Shown here piece by piece: positions 25,920-37,700 of a DNA stretch of 64,000 bases. The notes beneath the pieces were generated by a model. That model was given only the letters and a program-made list of their open reading frames with translations. It was not told the origin of the DNA and did no database searches. This DNA is from Colius striatus. Its lineage: Eukaryota; Chordata; Aves; Coliiformes; Coliidae. Position 1 is the stretch's first letter; each line of letters begins with the position of its first letter. The stretch is taken from contig NC_084763.1 of NCBI RefSeq assembly GCF_028858725.1, positions 51,282,152 to 51,346,151 of the forward strand, in the 5' to 3' direction. A program made the position numbers and the translations under genes.

Positions 25920-28133
25920 TTAGAAAACTTTCAGAAAATGATTTTGAATTAAGGTTTCTATATGGGACATCAGCAGGCTCATATCAGCAGCACAGACCTG
26001 GTGGTCCTCATTCCCCTTCTTTTTCAGGGTCTCTAATAGGCCCCAGTGGACTGGAGGCAGTGGGCTGTAAGAACTCAGCAAGTGAAGCTGACTCAGTGGA
26101 TTCTGGTTTATTTCTGCAATCCTCAAGGCCCTCAAGATAGCAGGTGCAAACTTCGAATAATGAGCCGTAGATGAAATAATAATTGGGCAAGTTCTATCTT
26201 GTAACCGATCTGCAACTACTTTAGCAACAGCTGTGTGTGTATCCAAAATATATCCTGTAGTACTGTATACAGAGTGAATGGCAGCTAGACAATCCTCCTC
26301 AGAGCACCATCCAGCCACCAAGTCCTGCTGAAGCTTTTCAAGTAGATCTTTCCTTAGCTGGAAGTGGTCTTGCCTTTCCAGCTGATGATATAATTGTGTC
26401 ACCAGTTGTCCATCTCCATTAGCTATCAGGTGCAAGTATCGCTCAAGATTGGAGGACTTCAAAATATCCACTGCTGGTGAAAAAGTGGGAATTAATTTTC
26501 TTCCCCTCAAATCATAAACACCTGTTCTTATGAAGTCTGTCAAAATGTTGTTTTCATTAGAAGCACAAATACATTTCCTAATAGGAATTCCCATCATTTT
26601 AGCATACAAGGCAGATAATATGTTGCCAAAGTTTCCTGTGGGAATGCAAACATCCACAGGGCTTCCAAAAGGAATAATACCTTGATGAACAAGATCAAGG
26701 TATGCAGAGGCATGATAAACTGTCTGAGGAAGTAGACGTGCCCAGTTTATAGAGTTTGCTGCAGATAAAGCTGTTCCATATTCAACTGTAAGAAAGCCAG
26801 TATAATCAGAATTAGTAAAGATTTGCTTTATAGCTGTCTGGCAAAAATCAAAATCAGATTTGACCCCTACTGCCCAGGCATTCTCTTTCTGACAGCCAAT
26901 CATCTGTGATTTTTGAATTGGGCTTACTCCATCCTCAGGAAAAAAACTCATCACCGCAATTCTCTGTTTGTCAGTGTCGTGGAGACGGCTAAAGCCATCT
27001 AGGACAGCACTCCCTGTGTCACCAGAAGTAGCCACCAGAACCAAGTAATTGCAGCTTCTAGGAATGCAGTATGCAAATATATGTGGCACCATCTGTAATG
27101 CAAAATCTTTAAATGATGCTGTTGGTCCATGAAATAACTCAAGGAGAAACTGATTGCCTGTCAGATGCCTAACTGGGGCGATTTTAGAACAAGTAAAGTT
27201 TTCTCCATAAGCAGTTGCAATAATTTCTGCCAGCTTAGAAGCAGGAATATCAGCAGGATGTATGCATCTTTCTAGTATTACCTGGGCTCTTTCAGTGTAA
27301 GTTGCTTCTATTAGGCTTTGCCATTCTCCAGCAGTGAATTTTGGAAGTCCTCTCTCAGGAACAAAGAGTCCTCCATCAGGGGCTAAGCCCTCAGTAACAA
27401 CATCACTGAAATATTTCTGAGAGTCTTTTTCCATACTCCTTCCAGATCTAGTTGAAATGAAAGTTTCCAGTTCTGAGTTTTGGTATCTCTTCACAGCATC
27501 AAGTACCTTTTCTGCTACAGCCTCTGCCGCAATATCCCCTCCACAAAGAACACGGATGTCATACCATCTTCTGTAGAATTGTTTTCTAAACTCAAGTATG
27601 TCCTTGAGAGAAACACCGGGAGACTGGCCCACAATGCGATCCACTTTCATTGAGTTCAGTCTGCTCATAATGACTGTTGTGGGTACATCCAGATATACAA
27701 CTATCCCATTTTTCTTCACATGCTGCATGCCAGCAGTATGCATTGGATTGGACCCAGTAAGGGAAATGACACTTCCAGATGCTGAAAACTTCAACAGGAC
27801 TTTTCCTTCCTCCTCCAAAAATTGCTCATTACCAACATCCTGCAGTTTTTCTGACACACTCATATTCCAGGTTGTTTCAAGGACATCGTCATCTATGTCT
27901 ATGACAGGGCAACCTAGTTTCTGACCTATTATTCTCCCAGTCAATGTTTTCCCAGCACCTGGAGGTCCCATCAGGATAATATTTTTGTTTCCAACAAGAG
28001 AATATCTTGAGAAACATGACTTCCACACCTGTGCAAATGCAACAGGTCTTGAAAGCATCAGTTTCAAACACATGCTTGAAAGACTGGTTTGGGTTATTAG
28101 TCTTAAAGGTCGATACCGACCAACGTGAAACAT
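25920..28133 (-). CDS. THNSL1: THNSL1, threonine synthase-like 1, complete single coding exon
   Basis: The open frame encodes 737 residues; the human protein has about 743 and also uses one coding exon. Residues 1-50 are rich in Arg/Lys with no Asp or Glu, which fits a mitochondrial presequence. Residues about 48-215 form a shikimate-kinase-like P-loop domain: Walker A GPPGAGKT at 56-63 and an acidic IDIDDD patch at 79-83. The shikimate-binding GGG of true kinases is replaced by LTGSNP (125-130). From about 222 to the end is a fold-type II PLP threonine-synthase-like domain: FHGPTASFKDFALQ with the predicted PLP lysine at 342, TSGDTGSA at 369-376 and PTGNFGN at 498-504 for the cofactor phosphate. 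Vertebrates lack both the shikimate and threonine biosynthetic pathways, so the physiological reaction is uncertain. The start has a purine at -3. A polypyrimidine tract and AG at 28,194-28,195 (minus strand) suggest a spliced 5' UTR from the CpG island near 31 kb. Identification is very secure; the mitochondrial location is inference. Confidence 0.97.
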   Translation of the reverse strand: MFHVGRYRPLRLITQTSLSSMCLKLMLSRPVAFAQVWKSCFSRYSLVGNKNIILMGPPGAGKTLTGRIIGQKLGCPVIDIDDDVLETTWNMSVSEKLQDVGNEQFLEEEGKVLLKFSASGSVISLTGSNPMHTAGMQHVKKNGIVVYLDVPTTVIMSRLNSMKVDRIVGQSPGVSLKDILEFRKQFYRRWYDIRVLCGGDIAAEAVAEKVLDAVKRYQNSELETFISTRSGRSMEKDSQKYFSDVVTEGLAPDGGLFVPERGLPKFTAGEWQSLIEATYTERAQVILERCIHPADIPASKLAEIIATAYGENFTCSKIAPVRHLTGNQFLLELFHGPTASFKDFALQMVPHIFAYCIPRSCNYLVLVATSGDTGSAVLDGFSRLHDTDKQRIAVMSFFPEDGVSPIQKSQMIGCQKENAWAVGVKSDFDFCQTAIKQIFTNSDYTGFLTVEYGTALSAANSINWARLLPQTVYHASAYLDLVHQGIIPFGSPVDVCIPTGNFGNILSALYAKMMGIPIRKCICASNENNILTDFIRTGVYDLRGRKLIPTFSPAVDILKSSNLERYLHLIANGDGQLVTQLYHQLERQDHFQLRKDLLEKLQQDLVAGWCSEEDCLAAIHSVYSTTGYILDTHTAVAKVVADRLQDRTCPIIISSTAHYSKFAPAILRALRIAEINQNPLSQLHLLSSYSPLPPVHWGLLETLKKKGNEDHQVCAADMSLLMSHIETLIQNHFLKVF

Positions 28134-30849
28134 CTTCTGCTGGGTTGGTTTGGTTTTTTATTTTTCAAGCCAACTTGACAATCCACTTGACCACTTCAAA
28201 AGAAAAAAAAAAACAAAGACAAACAGTAATTAGTCTTTCAGCAAACATATAGCAAAAAACCCTAAAGGGTATGGAATTCAGAACAACAAGAACTGAAACA
28301 TAAATCCAGTTATGATTTCATCAATGCCAGGGAGGTATTTTTCAGAATAAGACTCATTTCCCTCTCCTGCATAGTTCCAGCTCACTTCCACTGCCAAATC
28401 CAACTTCAAACAGTCCATGTCTTCAAGGTAAACAGAGGCATACAAACCTAACACTGCAATACTCTTTGCAAATTGTATTATTTACAGGAATTCAGAACAA
28501 ACCAGTTTTTCCTCCAGTAGGTGTATTTTTAAGTACAAATAATGACAATTAACTAAATTACCTTCTTGTAATACAAATGTTGACAAAATATCCATTTGTC
28601 CCACCTCCCAATTGATTTCTTATACTTTCTTTCTTAAAAAACAAAGGCAAGACCCACTTAAACACATAGCAAACTCACAGACTTCGGCAACAGCAAGGCT
28701 GGAAGAGTTGCATCCAACTCTCTTCTGAAGGGATGGCAAACCAATCAAGTAATTTGTGAAGAACTCCTACAATGGAATTGTATTGAGTGCAGTTTGTGAA
28801 AAGAGAGAGAAAGAACACGTCATGAAAACATTCTACCCTCAAAAAAGATTAAGCAAGAAGCTCTCAATGTTCTATTTGCTTAGCGAAATCAACATCAGTA
28901 TCAGCATGAATTACAGCACGTGATTTGTACAATGATATTTAAGGCAAAAAGGGAAGAACTCTCAGAATCCTCATAAAATTGGGTGTTGGGGAAAAAAATC
29001 ACAGATTTTCACAGAAAATCCCTACAGAGTCATTTTTCATTTTAGGTAGGCAAATAAGTATCACTTTGTTACTTATTTGTTAATTTTTCATTGTTACTTA
29101 TTTGTTAATTTTTCATTGTTCATGACTAAAAATGCTTGAAGTAAAGCAATAACTAACTTCCTTGTAATACCCTGACTCAATCTAGGTGCTAGCACCCCGA
29201 TGTTTGCTTTGTAGCATTTATTAAAATATTTCTGTTCATGTACCAGCTACTTTTACTAGTGGGGAAAAAAAAAGAGAAAGTGTTTCACCACATTAGTCAA
29301 GACAGAATAATAGGACAATTAAAGGAATTCATTACAGGCAGTTTCCAAATCCTTCAATTGTTTGGTGCCTTTTCTCTAGGTGCTTTCCAGTCCAACAGCC
29401 TTTTATCACTGTGAAGAGCAGAGGGTGGCCTGAAATTGCAGTAGAAGGCAGGTGAGTACCCAGTGGGAACTGCTCTAGATAGCACTGTGTACCTCAAGTC
29501 TTTTACAGTTTCCTGTCTTCACCAAGCCATTATCCCATGTTACAAAGCCAAAGTACTTCTATTAAATCTTTGCATTTGCTCACTTCTGATGGAAAGATGA
29601 GCTTGCAAACCATAAGTCTCTGTGTTTGCACCCAGCACTATGACACAACGAACATGCTGAAATCACAAGGCATACACTAAAGGTAGTCATATCATACTGT
29701 ATAGGTTTTTCTCAGTCCCTGTAAAGTTTAAGGGAATCATCCTACACAGATGAAAGACAAGTTTTTATAATAGTTATTTTAAAAAAGAATCTATGCAGTT
29801 GCACTATTCAATATCATTCTAAAGCTCTACTGCAGCAGTAATGCATACCAGCTCTGGATGTACTCACTATAGGGTCAGAAAGAGATCTGATCTTTCCATT
29901 ACAGTTCCAGGTGTAAGTAAATTACAGTCAGGAATTAAAAATAAATTTAAGAGGCAATGTTTTTGTGATTTTTATTTCTTGAATGTGAAGAATCATTCCA
30001 AGCATCATGTAAACTAGAGGAATACAAACCGTGCCCACCATACCAGCCTGCCTAACGTGTCTCGTGGCACTACCACTTTGAAGTGCGGTCACCTGGTATG
30101 CACTAAGCAGCTGCTGGAGGTAACATCTGGACTGTTTTATGAGTCTAGGCCTTAAGTATTGTTTGAAAACCACTTAGTTAACCTGGTGAAAAAACTTGCA
30201 AGGGATTTCTTTATTCAGTTACTCAGTTCCACCTATTCCAATTTTGCACCCACATAAAGATGTGTACAAAAGCCTGTAACCATTGAATGCAGTCTGTTTC
30301 TGTGAAATGTTTTTTTAACTGGAAAAACTTTACAGTAAAAGCAGCCAGAGTTCTAGCTTACCACTAGCAGAGTTTACCAACTGAGTCAGAACACCAAGAC
30401 ATCCAACTTTAGATATGAGCCCCACGCAAAAACACTGGAAGTATTTTTGAAGCAGAGTCTACATCCGCACCTCCAATGACATTGGACAATACACCATAAC
30501 CCTGCACTTGGATGTTGGCAGCACCTGCAGATCATTAGCAATTACCCACAATTTTAACAATCACTGACGGTGACAAGAGTTGTGAAAACTGGGCTCTATT
30601 AGGGGTACAGACACAAAGTTTACAACAACTTAGCATAAGGTCTAAATTCAGTAACCAAACAAGCCTGTAGCAGTTTGCAGCTACCAAAAGTAGCTCAAGG
30701 TAAGTCAAGATCGATAATTATCCTATTTCAAAAACACTAACACTAGACGACTTCCATTGGACTTTCCTCTTTGCTTTTACGCAAAAAGTAATAACCCCAA
30801 TGTAAACCACTCAACTTCAGCCTTCTCACGACCATCCCACAGCCCAAGC
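28134..30849 (-). other. probable THNSL1 5' UTR intron
   Basis: No coding evidence. An acceptor-like tract and AG (28,194-28,195, minus strand) precede the THNSL1 start by about 60 bp, and the CpG island begins at the other end. It contains a 25-bp tandem duplication at 29,066-29,120. Confidence 0.6.
29066..29120. repeat. 25-bp tandem duplication, 2.2 copies
   Basis: The unit TTGTTACTTATTTGTTAATT plus TTTCA occurs twice without mismatch, followed by five bases of a third copy. Perfect identity implies a recent slippage event. Confidence 0.97.
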
Positions 30850-31275
30850 TCCTGCAAAGGTTCCCGCATCGCCATCGCCCTCTCGCCTCACGGTTTCGAC
30901 GCCCCGAAGGTGTCAAAGCGCGAGTGAGAGAAAGGGGCCGGCCGGGCCGGGCCGCGTCGCACAGCACCGGGAAAACGCGACACGGCGGTGCCAGGGCTGT
31001 CGCGCCCGCCCGCCCGGCGCAGCCCCGGGCTCCCACCTGCCCTCGGGAATGTGCGGCCGTGGGCGGCCCGGTTCGGCTCGGCTCTGCTCGGCTTTGCTGT
31101 GCCCTGCCCCGCCTTGCCTTGCCCCGAGCCGCCCCATCCCCGCTGCCCGGCGCGGCTCCCCACGCCCTGAGGCGCCTCCAGCGCGGCGCGCGCGCGCACG
31201 TACCGACGGGGGCGGCGACAGCTGCCACAGGTAGCGCGCGCTCCCCAGCCTCACCCGAGCCCCCCCCAACCCCAC

Positions 31276-31287
31276 CGCGCATGCGCA
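31276..31287. promoter_or_regulatory. NRF1-like site
   Basis: CGCGCATGCGCA is a near-perfect palindromic NRF1 consensus inside the divergent CpG island. NRF1 commonly drives nuclear genes for mitochondrial proteins, which would suit THNSL1; that link is inference. Confidence 0.55.
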
Positions 31288-31332
31288 GCCGCCTACCCGC
31301 CCCACCCACGCGCGTCTCCGCCCGCCGGCGCT

Positions 31333-31345
31333 CACGCATGCGCAG
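31333..31345. promoter_or_regulatory. second NRF1-like site
   Basis: This stretch contains CGCATGCGCA, a second NRF1-like core about 57 bp from the first. Paired sites raise the likelihood that at least one is used. Confidence 0.5.
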
Positions 31346-31487
31346 TCAAACAGCCCTGAGTCGGCCCTGCCAAGCTTCAGCTCCGCCAAGTGCGGCTGCG
31401 CGGCTGCGGGCCCGTCGCGGGCGCGGCTCCCCTGCCTGCGGCTGGCCGCCTTCCGCCGGGAGCAGGGCTCCGCGCCATCGTGCCGCT

Positions 31488-31516
31488 GTTACCTAGCAAC
31501 GCGTGTCCCTGGTAAC
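31488..31516 (+). promoter_or_regulatory. RFX X-box pair upstream of ENKUR
   Basis: GTTACCTAGCAAC (31,488-31,500) matches the RFX X-box (GTNRCC, short spacer, RGYAAC) in both arms with a 1-nt spacer. Four bases later, GTCCCTGGTAAC (31,505-31,516) has a perfect right arm and an imperfect left arm. RFX factors activate ciliary genes from X-boxes within a few hundred bases of the start, and the first box lies 163-175 bp before the ENKUR ATG. Confidence 0.75.
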
Positions 31517-31662
31517 GGAGGGGACAACAGCGGCTGCCAGAGCCGCTCGCCAAGCGGGCCGAGAGCAAGGAAGAGGCGGACGGGAGCTGCGGACAGGGAG
31601 GAAACGCCAGGACCCCGTAGCGAAGTGGGCGCGTGTTCGTGCCCGGCGTCCCTGGCCTGAGG

Positions 31663-31739
31663 ATGGGGACGCAGTGTGCCCAGAAGAGCATCAATAACCC
31701 ACTGCCTCGCACCGAGGAAAAGCCTGTCAAACCTCCCAG
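31663..31739 (+). CDS. ENKUR: ENKUR coding exon 1
   Basis: It encodes residues 1-25 plus two bases of Arg26 and ends CCCAG before donor GTACGT. The N-terminal pattern (Met, Cys5, Ile10, Asn12, then PPRY across the junction) parallels mammalian enkurin. The ATG has a strong Kozak context. Confidence 0.88.
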
Positions 31740-34700
31740 GTACGTGGGTGTGACAGTGCCCGTTGCAGGGACAGTGGCTGGTTCTGGCAAGGCAATACAT
31801 CTTACAAGTACACGGCTTTTTACAAAATAAAAGGTTTGTATTTTTGCGTAGTTATCACTCCACCTCACGAGTCACTAACTAACACCTGAGGGCTTGCAGC
31901 CTGCTCCATGAGCTGATGATTCGATTTAGTGTCTTCAGTGCCATGTTGTTCATTGACAGGGGTAATGGGATGAAGCTGGAACACAAAAAGTCCTATTTAA
32001 ATGTCAGATAAAAACTATTTTACTGTGAGGGTGAGGGAGCCCTGGCACAGGCTGCCCAAGGAGGGTGTGGAGTCTCCTCCCTTGGAAGTCTTCAAGGTCC
32101 ACCTGGACGTGTTCCCATGTGACCTGATCCAGGTGGACCTGCTTCTGCAGGGGGGTTGGACTAGATGATCTCTAAAGGTCCCTTCCAACCCCTACCATTC
32201 TATGATTCTATGACAAAGAATGTACAAAGCACCATTTCCATGAGAAGTAACCACATGACATCTTGGCTGTTCACACAACAATTTTTCAGTGAGCAGCTCA
32301 CTGCCATCTTTTTTTGTAATTCATTTTTTTTCTCAGTGCCACACTTTCGTTCCTTTCATGTGTCAGATGTGTTCTGACATTGTTTCTTTTCCTTCTCTTT
32401 CTCACTCCTTACCTTAAAAACATTAAAACAGGCCTTTTGTCCCTCTAGTATTAATTTCTCTGAGAGTTTTGTAAAATTCTATGCAAAAATTAAGGTGGAT
32501 TTTTTTTTTCCAAGTCTCTTGCTTTATAGGAAAGCAAGCTGTTACAGTGAACGTTTTCAGGGAAAGGTTAATGTAGGGTGTAATAGCTTTAAAATGAATA
32601 GCTTTAAAATGAGCAGTAATGTCAGTGACACTCCTTAGAACAAAGATAGTTATTCCTTTTCAGGTAAAAATGTTCAGACTTGTGAGATTCCTAGTTCTGA
32701 ACTTTTTCCATGTTAAAATAGACCACACATCTTTTTGTTGTTTCCAGTGTGAATTAAAGATGCTTTTGGCAGGCGGGGGAAAATGAAATGACAGTAGGGC
32801 AAGGCACACAGCGCACTAAATCCATTCCTACCCTAATACCATTCAGGCATTTGGATACTCAGTGATCATCATGTTCTGTTTAGACAATGTATTTCTTAGG
32901 TTAGATGCAACCTGACTAAATCTCCTTCTGATCTCAATGACTTCTGCTGCTACCTCGCCTCGTGTTTTGGTTTGAAGGTGGAAAATAACTATCTGGTAAC
33001 AACAGTGTTGACTCTGGCTAATAGCATGATCTGAGTAGTTTTAACTAACACATACAACATCTAGGGCATTTTTGTTTGGGTTTGGTTATTTTTTTAATTA
33101 ACTGATATATATTTCATTCTCAACTGACCCAAGTGCTACTTATGAAATCACAGCAAGCATCCTCATTTTCCCAAGATAACACCTAAGGGATAGTAACTGT
33201 CTTCTTACAAATATACAGCCTTTTTTCCCCCTTAACAAATAACAAACACCTTCAGATTCTGCATGTTTTCTTCCTTGCAACCCTCTCTAACCCATGTGTT
33301 ATTCATGTATGACAGCACTTAGCCACTTTCTTGGCCTGAAAAGTCACTGAAAAGATTTAACTGCCACACCTCTTTGTCCAAGGGGAATGCCTGCAGCTGT
33401 CTATAAAGGATCTCTTTACTTTATGGCAAAATGTAATAAATGCAATACTTTCTCTTTCACTTTCTTGTCCAAGACTGTCTGCACCTTCCTAGGTCAAGCT
33501 CCTCATAAAGTCCCTGACTTTCTCTACTCTGTGGCTGCAATGCCACTGTGGGCAAACAGCGAGGAATGCAATTGTTTGTGAATGTGATGGGTTTGTGCTT
33601 AAGCCTATAGCTGTTTGCCATGAATTTAACAGAAAAAAAACCCCACAACTTCATTCCTTCAAATTAGAGGTATTTCTGGAAAGGTATATAACCTTCTGTA
33701 CATAATCCTCTTTCTGATTTTGGAGGTAAAATCTCCAGAAGACAATATAGCTCCACATTTTTTATGAAGTCATCTTACATGTTCTAATGTTATGATCAAG
33801 TACAAATACATATATCAGACCTTTGCAGCTCACATACAAAAGCTTTTATTAGTGTTCTTATTTTCACCTAGAAAGGCTTTTATCAGTGCTACTATTCCCA
33901 TTCTCTGGCCCAGCAGTACATTGTTGCTTTCATACTATTTCAGTATTTCCAGCAGATGTAATCTTTTTTGTTCTTTTTTTTCGTTACCTGAAAACATGGA
34001 ATAGCTTTTATTTATAAACACTGGATGGGAGTTTTTTCTGTGAAAGAAGAGTGCAACTGTTCATCAGCTTTTGTCTACAATAAATTAATATGACATGTTT
34101 CCTAACAACGAAGAGATTTTAAAAGGTGAAATGAGGTAGCCATAGCTTCAGGAGCAGGGAGCTCTGCTCCCTCGGGAAAACATCTGTGAGAGCTCAGTCC
34201 TTTAGATGGAGGCAGAATACTGCTAATCAGCTAATGATCAGCATTTGGCTTCTTTTGGAGCACATGTTTGCATTTCTTTTGATGAAAGCAGAAGTTACAG
34301 TGCCATATGCAACATTACACCAAAAGAGCAGTGTGTGCATCCCGTGTGCATACAGCTTTTCACGTCTGAGCCCTTACTGATTTTTCACATTAGACATTTT
34401 AGTTGGTGCCAAAACCACCGATTGCAACAGTTCAGGATCATAGATTCATAGAATCAGCTGGGATCTGTGCAATCTACAGTTTGCTGTGCTATTTCAGAGC
34501 AGTCATCCATCTCATATAATCTCTTATAACAGTCTGTAACAGATGGTTCAACAGGAACATTGAGACAGTGACACAGTGGACAGTTATAAACTGACAATCA
34601 AGGACATTCTGTCCAACTCTCCACTACATTTGACATGCTTTCTGAAAGATGAGGTTTTACATACCTCTAAAATACATTTGCCCCATAGAATGAAGCAATG

Positions 34701-37700
34701 AATTTTCTCATTATCAATACAGATCTCCTGTTTACTGAAGCCAGCTGAGCTTTTCTTTAGATGTGTTTGATTGCTCTGTAAGGCCCTACAAGATACTGCA
34801 GCTGCAGCTTTGGAAACAACTGAAAAACATAGATATTTGCATCCTTCTCATACTACAAACTTTCAATAGTGAAAAATCTAGCAAAGTAGGTTTATGATTA
34901 CTATCTTCCTGTAGATGCACAAAAGCTGCATATTTTGGATGCACTTTTGAATAAAACAAGTAGCCATATTAAAAAAAAAACTATTAAAAAATATGCAATT
35001 CACAAACTCATAAAAATAATTAATTAATGCAAGCAATACTCAAAGCAGTTTCTTCCTAATATTTAAGTTTTGTAGGGTTTCAGAATGTCTATGTTCAGTT
35101 TTTATATGACCAGTGCGTACAGGAACCATTTCCCAGACTCTGATGATCCTGACCTTGAAGTCACAAAAGAAGGAAGGAGTAAGCTAACTTTAGAATCAGA
35201 AAAAAACACTTGTCAGTGCAGGTTGAATGAATGATGGCCTTTATTTGGGAGAGAGTCCAAAACAAAATGGCTTAAGCTTATGACATGAACTACTGCAAAA
35301 ATGTATATTCTTCTGACATTTACCTTCTTTATTGTTATTTTTTAATCTGTAAGGTACGTATCCATATTTAGACCATCTGTGAAACTTGAAGCACAGCAGA
35401 ACAAAGCTCCGTGTAAAACTATGGGACCAGCAAAAGTTGCAGTGCCTTCTCCAAAAAATTTTCTGCAGAAACATTCAAAGGAACCCAAGCTACCAGCGAG
35501 TAAGCATAGACATGAAAGATATGAAATACAATGTATTTTTTAGTTTTAAAATTGACAAAACTAATGTTGAAAGTAACAGTTATGGACAATTACTGTTTTA
35601 AAACAATTATAACAATTTTTGTATGCTGGAGCAGTTTCTCTTGTTCTCTTTACAGTATCTGTCATACCAAAATTATTTCTCTAGTTTACAAAGATATTTC
35701 TTTGTGTGTGTGTTTGTGTGTGTGTGTGTGTAAAACACTGAAACAAGCAACAAGGAGTTTATATATGTGATTACAGAATACAGTAAGTTTTTACTGTCAT
35801 GTGATACAGAACTAGCTGAAATATAAAGAACAAATAGGTCTCTTTGGCTGCAGCTATCCAGATGCTGAAGATGTGTCATTGGTATGTTCTATCCTGCTGA
35901 TATTTCAATTTGTAATCACATAGTTTAGATGTGTACATCATTCTTTTCTGCAACTGATCATTAACATTAAAGGAAACAACATGAATGGGAGTATTAAAAG
36001 TGAACTAAATTTTTAATGCTTGAAGAGATGTGGAAAAAGTATGTGTGTCTTTCTTGATGTTGTATGCAACATACAGCTTCTACTCTTCAGCACTCAATCC
36101 ACCATCTCTTTAGCTCTTCATCCTGTAGCATTAAATTTGCTGGTAGTATTCAAAGCATAGAATTTTCTGGAGAGCTGCCTGTCACAGAAATAAGAAAATT
36201 GGAATATTTTGTTGCAAAATCTATCCTGTCTTTGGACACAACCATAATGCTGGGTATAAAGAGCTGACAATGTTAATGTCATGGCTGGTTCTTCAAGGGC
36301 AGAGTGACCTTCTTACTGCTGCTGAAATTCTAAGTATGTTGCTATCAGAATTTGTAATTGAGTTATAAAGTTTCAGCTTAAAATTGGTTTTAGCCTGGAA
36401 AATTAGAAAGGCTTGATGTAGACTATAAAAAAAAAAAAAACCAACCAAACTCTCTAAAATAACATAGAAGTCCAGCACTCAAATTTGAATGGCACATGCA
36501 AATGAAAATACAGGCTGTCCCAGGAGGCTTTGGAGGCTTAATGCTACAGGCAATGGGGATTGTTAGCACCTTAAGGTAAGCTTTGGTCCCAGAGGTCCTG
36601 TAGGCATCCTGGGTCATTTCTGAAGAAAGACTTCACAGACTTTGTTAAATTGCCACACTAGCATTTTAGATGGACATAGGAAAGAAAGTTGGTTCACCAA
36701 TAATTTGGAGCACTCCATAAGATCCCTTCTAATTAGTTATATTAAAAAATTAGTGTTATCTACTTCAAATTTGCTATAGATTGAGATACATCACTCTGAC
36801 TCATTTTTTCTCAGAAAAGCAGCTCACGATATTTCAATTTCTGGATTCAGGACTTCATAATGGCAATATGTGCTTCAGTGTTTCCACTTGGAGTCAATGT
36901 ACTGGAGCCTCACAATTGCTATGACACACCACAGCTTCAATCCAGACTAGTAATTTCTGTATCCTTAACTCAGAGACTTCTTGTACTTTTATCGATGGAA
37001 TTTCATACCTAACTCAGAGAAGTTACAGTGCTTAATCACCTCTTTTAAAGCATGGCACTTCCATCACTTGGAATTTAACCAGTTGTCTAAATGGGATTAT
37101 GGTGTGGTATTTTTGGTCCCTGTGACACCTTCAAAACTGGATTTGATCCAACTAGTTAAAAAATGGATTCCAAGGACAGAACAAAAAGATTTTTTTTTTT
37201 CCCCCCCTAAAGTCTGGGATAGTGTCATTCCTTTAAGACTCTGATTACTCACCACTGACTTACAAAAGGTGTGTTTCCTAGCCTCCAGATGAATCTTGTT
37301 ATATTACTGGACTCCAGCAGTCCTTTTAGCCAAGAAGTGAGGACTCCCAAAACAGCGAGTGTGCACCAGTGTACTGCAGATAACGGTGAGCCAGTGCTCA
37401 CTGAGAAGCCTCAGAGGTCTTATTTCCAAAACCACTTTCTAAGAGAATTAGAAATTTTGGTCTGTGTTCTTCAGTACTGCATTATGCAAACTTATCATGT
37501 TGTAAAAACAAAACCCAGGAAAGCACTAGTTTTTGGGGTCAGTATCAGAGAAACAAGGTGTTGTAGGAATGAGCTGTTATTTGTGATGTTACACTTATTT
37601 TCTGACAATGAAGAACATGAACTCAGACAACTCAAATCAAATTATTATGTCTGGATAGCCCAGGAGAGATTGGGCAAGGCCATTAATGCCTAAAGACCCT

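Larger units (their letters stand above)
30850..31720. promoter_or_regulatory. CpG island, shared divergent promoter of THNSL1 (-) and ENKUR (+)
   Basis: The sequence changes abruptly from AT-rich flanks to very GC-rich DNA dense in CpG and runs of C/G. It lies 2.7 kb upstream of the THNSL1 start codon and covers the ENKUR first coding exon. It contains two palindromic NRF1-like GCATGCGC elements and an RFX X-box. No TATA box stands out. The head-to-head layout and a splice acceptor just before the THNSL1 start imply that both genes begin transcription here. Exact start sites cannot be read from sequence. Confidence 0.85.
31740..35353 (+). other. ENKUR intron 1
   Basis: A 3.6 kb AT-rich intron, GT-AG, interrupting codon 26 after its second base. 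It contains a plus-strand CR1 3' end (about 31,953-32,213) and a perfect 15-bp tandem duplication (32,582-32,611). I see no other gene in it. Confidence 0.85.

Noticed and set aside
30743-31868. Several long Arg/Ala/Pro-rich frames on both strands
   Set aside because: Same effect in the THNSL1/ENKUR CpG island. The only supported coding part is ENKUR exon 1.
34430-34465. ATAGATTCATAGAATCAGCTGGGATC, resembling an antisense CR1 terminus
   Set aside because: Only about 25 bases match the tail style and no CR1 body follows, so it cannot be called.
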